NCBI GenBank assembly: GCA_947174725.1
Contig: CAMWKA010000072.1
Coordinates: 1 to 7,702, forward strand
Reading direction: 5' to 3'
From: an uncultured Lachnospiraceae bacterium
GTDB lineage: Bacteria > Bacillota > Clostridia > Lachnospirales > Lachnospiraceae
DNA: 7,702 nucleotides
The translations under genes were made by a program, and so were the position numbers. Below, in pieces: positions 6,385 through 7,702 of this stretch. Numbering within the stretch: position 1 is the first letter of the stretch; the number at the start of each line of letters is the position of its first letter. The notes beneath the pieces were generated by a model. It made no database searches. It saw only the letters and a list, made by a program, of their open reading frames with translations, and had not been told where the DNA came from.

Positions 6385-7530
6385 TCAGGGGAGATCAGCT
6401 GGCAGGAGTAATAACACGCCATATAAAATTCCCAAAACGATAAGGTTGGCAAATGTGAAGAGGCCAAGATACCGACTCCTTTTGTCAGGATATTCTCTGG
6501 CGATCTGCTTATAGGAGATCAGGCTTGCCATGGAGGCGATCAGTGTGCCCAGTCCGCCTAAGTTGGCGCCAATGATCAGAGCGGCATATTGATCTGTAAA
6601 GCCGGAGAGCAGTAAGGCGGCGGGGACATTACTGATGATCTGGCTGGAAAGGATCGCTACGGGGATCTCATGGGAGGTGATGATGCCCTGCAGGGTAGTC
6701 CGAAAGCTTTCGATCTGTGAAATATTGCCGATAAAGACGAAGAAACCGATAAAAGTAGCAAGCAGCGAATAATCAATTTTTTGAAAGATGCTGCGATCCC
6801 GGATTACCAGATAGAGACAGATGATGCCTGTCAGCCACAGCGGGGAAAAATACTTCAGTACGCACAGGATGCAAAGGATCAGCAGGATGCTATAGGAAAG
6901 CAGTGAAACCTTTGTAATCTTTACTTTGTCTGAGGATGACGTAACGATTTCTACCGGCGTATTTTTGACGAAAAAGACTGCAAGGAACAAAATGACAGCC
7001 GCTAATAAAAACAGTGGAAGCATCAGCTTGATAAAATCAGCCAGAGTCATCCCTGAGAGTGTGTAGAGATAGAGATTCTGTGGATTTCCCATCGGCATAA
7101 GCATACTGCCCAGATTGGCGGCAAGCGTCTGTAGGACGACGATGGGAAGTAGGATATGTTCTTTGCCGGAAAGCCTCAAGACGATCAGGGCAAAGGGGAC
7201 AAAGGTGATCAGCGCAACGTCGTTGGTGATCAGCATACTGAAGAAAAAAGGCAGGAACACAAGGATCAGTGTAAGCTGTCTTGACGTATGGATCTTTTTC
7301 AGCAAGGAGCTGCCGATCATAGAAAAGACACCGAGTTTTTGAAATCCGGCTACCACCGCCATCAGGTTAAACAACAAAAGAAGCGTATTCCAATCAATAT
7401 AATCCGCATAGGCTGCACTCGGCGGGACGATAAGCATAGAAACCGCCGCCAGCAGAAGCGCAATGGTCAGGATCGTTTCTTTTTTGATAAATTCCAGTAT
7501 ACGGTTGCGTCTTTGGCTGTCTGAGGTCAT
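6385..7530 (-). CDS. SLC13/ArsB-NhaD (IT superfamily) membrane permease
   Basis: This is a 381-residue, very hydrophobic inner-membrane protein with about 10-11 predicted helices (roughly residues 19-36, 47-63, 86-104, 107-120, 125-146, 166-188, 209-225, 230-243, 255-270, 288-309, 314-336, 354-376). The first half has ITNDVALITF (101-110) and GSMLMPMGNPQNLYLY (141-156). The second half repeats the pattern as ISNVPAALLLSG (299-310) and GANLGGLGTLIAS (321-333). This paired hairpin-motif layout is the hallmark of the ion-transporter superfamily that includes SLC13/DASS dicarboxylate, CitM, ArsB and NhaD transporters. The polar loop at 189-206 separates the halves. At 381 residues it is shorter than typical 420-600-residue members but appears complete. 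ATG 7530 is preceded by AAGGGGAA (7541-7548 on the + strand). It converges on the GH43 gene with a 14-bp gap. Substrate cannot be told; no arsR, regulator or catabolic partner is beside it in the window. Confidence 0.85.
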   Translation of the reverse strand: MTSDSQRRNRILEFIKKETILTIALLLAAVSMLIVPPSAAYADYIDWNTLLLLFNLMAVVAGFQKLGVFSMIGSSLLKKIHTSRQLTLILVFLPFFFSMLITNDVALITFVPFALIVLRLSGKEHILLPIVVLQTLAANLGSMLMPMGNPQNLYLYTLSGMTLADFIKLMLPLFLLAAVILFLAVFFVKNTPVEIVTSSSDKVKITKVSLLSYSILLILCILCVLKYFSPLWLTGIICLYLVIRDRSIFQKIDYSLLATFIGFFVFIGNISQIESFRTTLQGIITSHEIPVAILSSQIISNVPAALLLSGFTDQYAALIIGANLGGLGTLIASMASLISYKQIAREYPDKRSRYLGLFTFANLIVLGILYGVLLLLPADLP

Positions 7531-7540
7531 TTTTGGCTAT

Positions 7541-7548
7541 TCCCCTTT
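7541..7548 (-). promoter_or_regulatory. Ribosome binding site of the permease gene
   Basis: On the minus strand AAGGGGAA lies 10 nt before the ATG at 7530. It is a moderate match to AGGAGG with acceptable spacing, and no better start lies downstream. Confidence 0.55.
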
Positions 7549-7576
7549 TTATATATTGAAAAAGGTGCTTTGAAAT

Positions 7577-7604
7577 ATTATAACTAAAAGATTCTTTTGT
7601 TAAA
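7577..7604 (-). promoter_or_regulatory. Candidate promoter of the permease gene
   Basis: On the minus strand a perfect TATAAT (7577-7582) is preceded by TTAACA (7598-7603, 15-bp spacer) or TTTAAC (7599-7604, 16-bp spacer). The spacer is slightly short. The transcript would start near 7570, giving a leader of about 40 nt. The spacer contains a small dyad (AAAAG-ATT-CTTTT, 7586-7598) that could be an operator or chance in AT-rich DNA. Confidence 0.5.
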
Positions 7605-7667
7605 TATTTCAATGAGGTTTACATAACTCGCAGTTTGCGCATATATGTTTCAAAAATGATTTCATTT

Positions 7668-7702
7668 ATAGATGTTAGAACATCTATTTTAGAAAATAGA
7701 TG
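7668..7702. repeat. Two overlapping perfect palindromes at the window edge
   Basis: Palindrome A pairs ATAGATGTT (7668-7676) with AACATCTAT (7679-7687) around AG. Palindrome B pairs CATCTATTTT (7681-7690) with AAAATAGATG (7693-7702) around AG. They share 7681-7687, so only one could form as a hairpin at a time, and the TAGATG/CATCTA word occurs three times in alternating orientation. The centres are only 2 nt, which favours a protein-binding site over a stable hairpin, although a slightly opened loop is possible. The structure may continue past the window. Confidence 0.65.

Overview
The window looks like ordinary chromosomal DNA from a low-to-mid GC Firmicute, most likely a gut clostridium of the Lachnospiraceae type. 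This rests on strong AGGAGG-type ribosome sites, the yloU-fakA(yloV)-recG gene order typical of Firmicutes, and the character of the glycoside hydrolase. The genus is not determined. No rRNA, tRNA, CRISPR array or transposase gene was seen.

Layout: 1-101 is an AT-rich leader with promoter-like boxes. 102-458 is a small Asp23/YloU-family gene, followed after 15 nt by the fatty acid kinase gene fakA/yloV (474-2189); the two form a tight pair. 2190-2701 is a 512-bp non-coding gap. It holds a probable terminator, a candidate -10 box, a large and strikingly self-complementary element (about 2361-2642) and a second candidate -10 box. recG (2702-4759) follows, and only 24 nt after it on the same strand comes a cytoplasmic family-43 glycoside hydrolase (4784-6370). 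On the opposite strand, converging with a 14-bp gap, lies an 11-helix-type ion/anion permease of the SLC13/ArsB-NhaD (IT) superfamily (6385-7530), with its own candidate promoter. The last 35 bases of the window carry two overlapping perfect palindromes.

How the genes relate: YloU and FakA belong to envelope and phospholipid physiology, because FakA phosphorylates exogenous fatty acids held by FakB proteins (FakB is not in this window). RecG remodels stalled replication forks. The GH43 enzyme probably trims imported xylo- or arabino-oligosaccharides and has no obvious functional link to RecG, although the spacing suggests co-transcription. The permease is a separate unit of unknown substrate.

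The least explained feature is the 2361-2642 element. Two nested long stems (29 bp and 26 bp) bracket a core with two compact hairpins, and it sits between genes that are usually close neighbours in Firmicutes. It may be a MITE-like repeat or a structured RNA or leader of recG; the sequence alone cannot decide. No clearly new multi-gene system was found.
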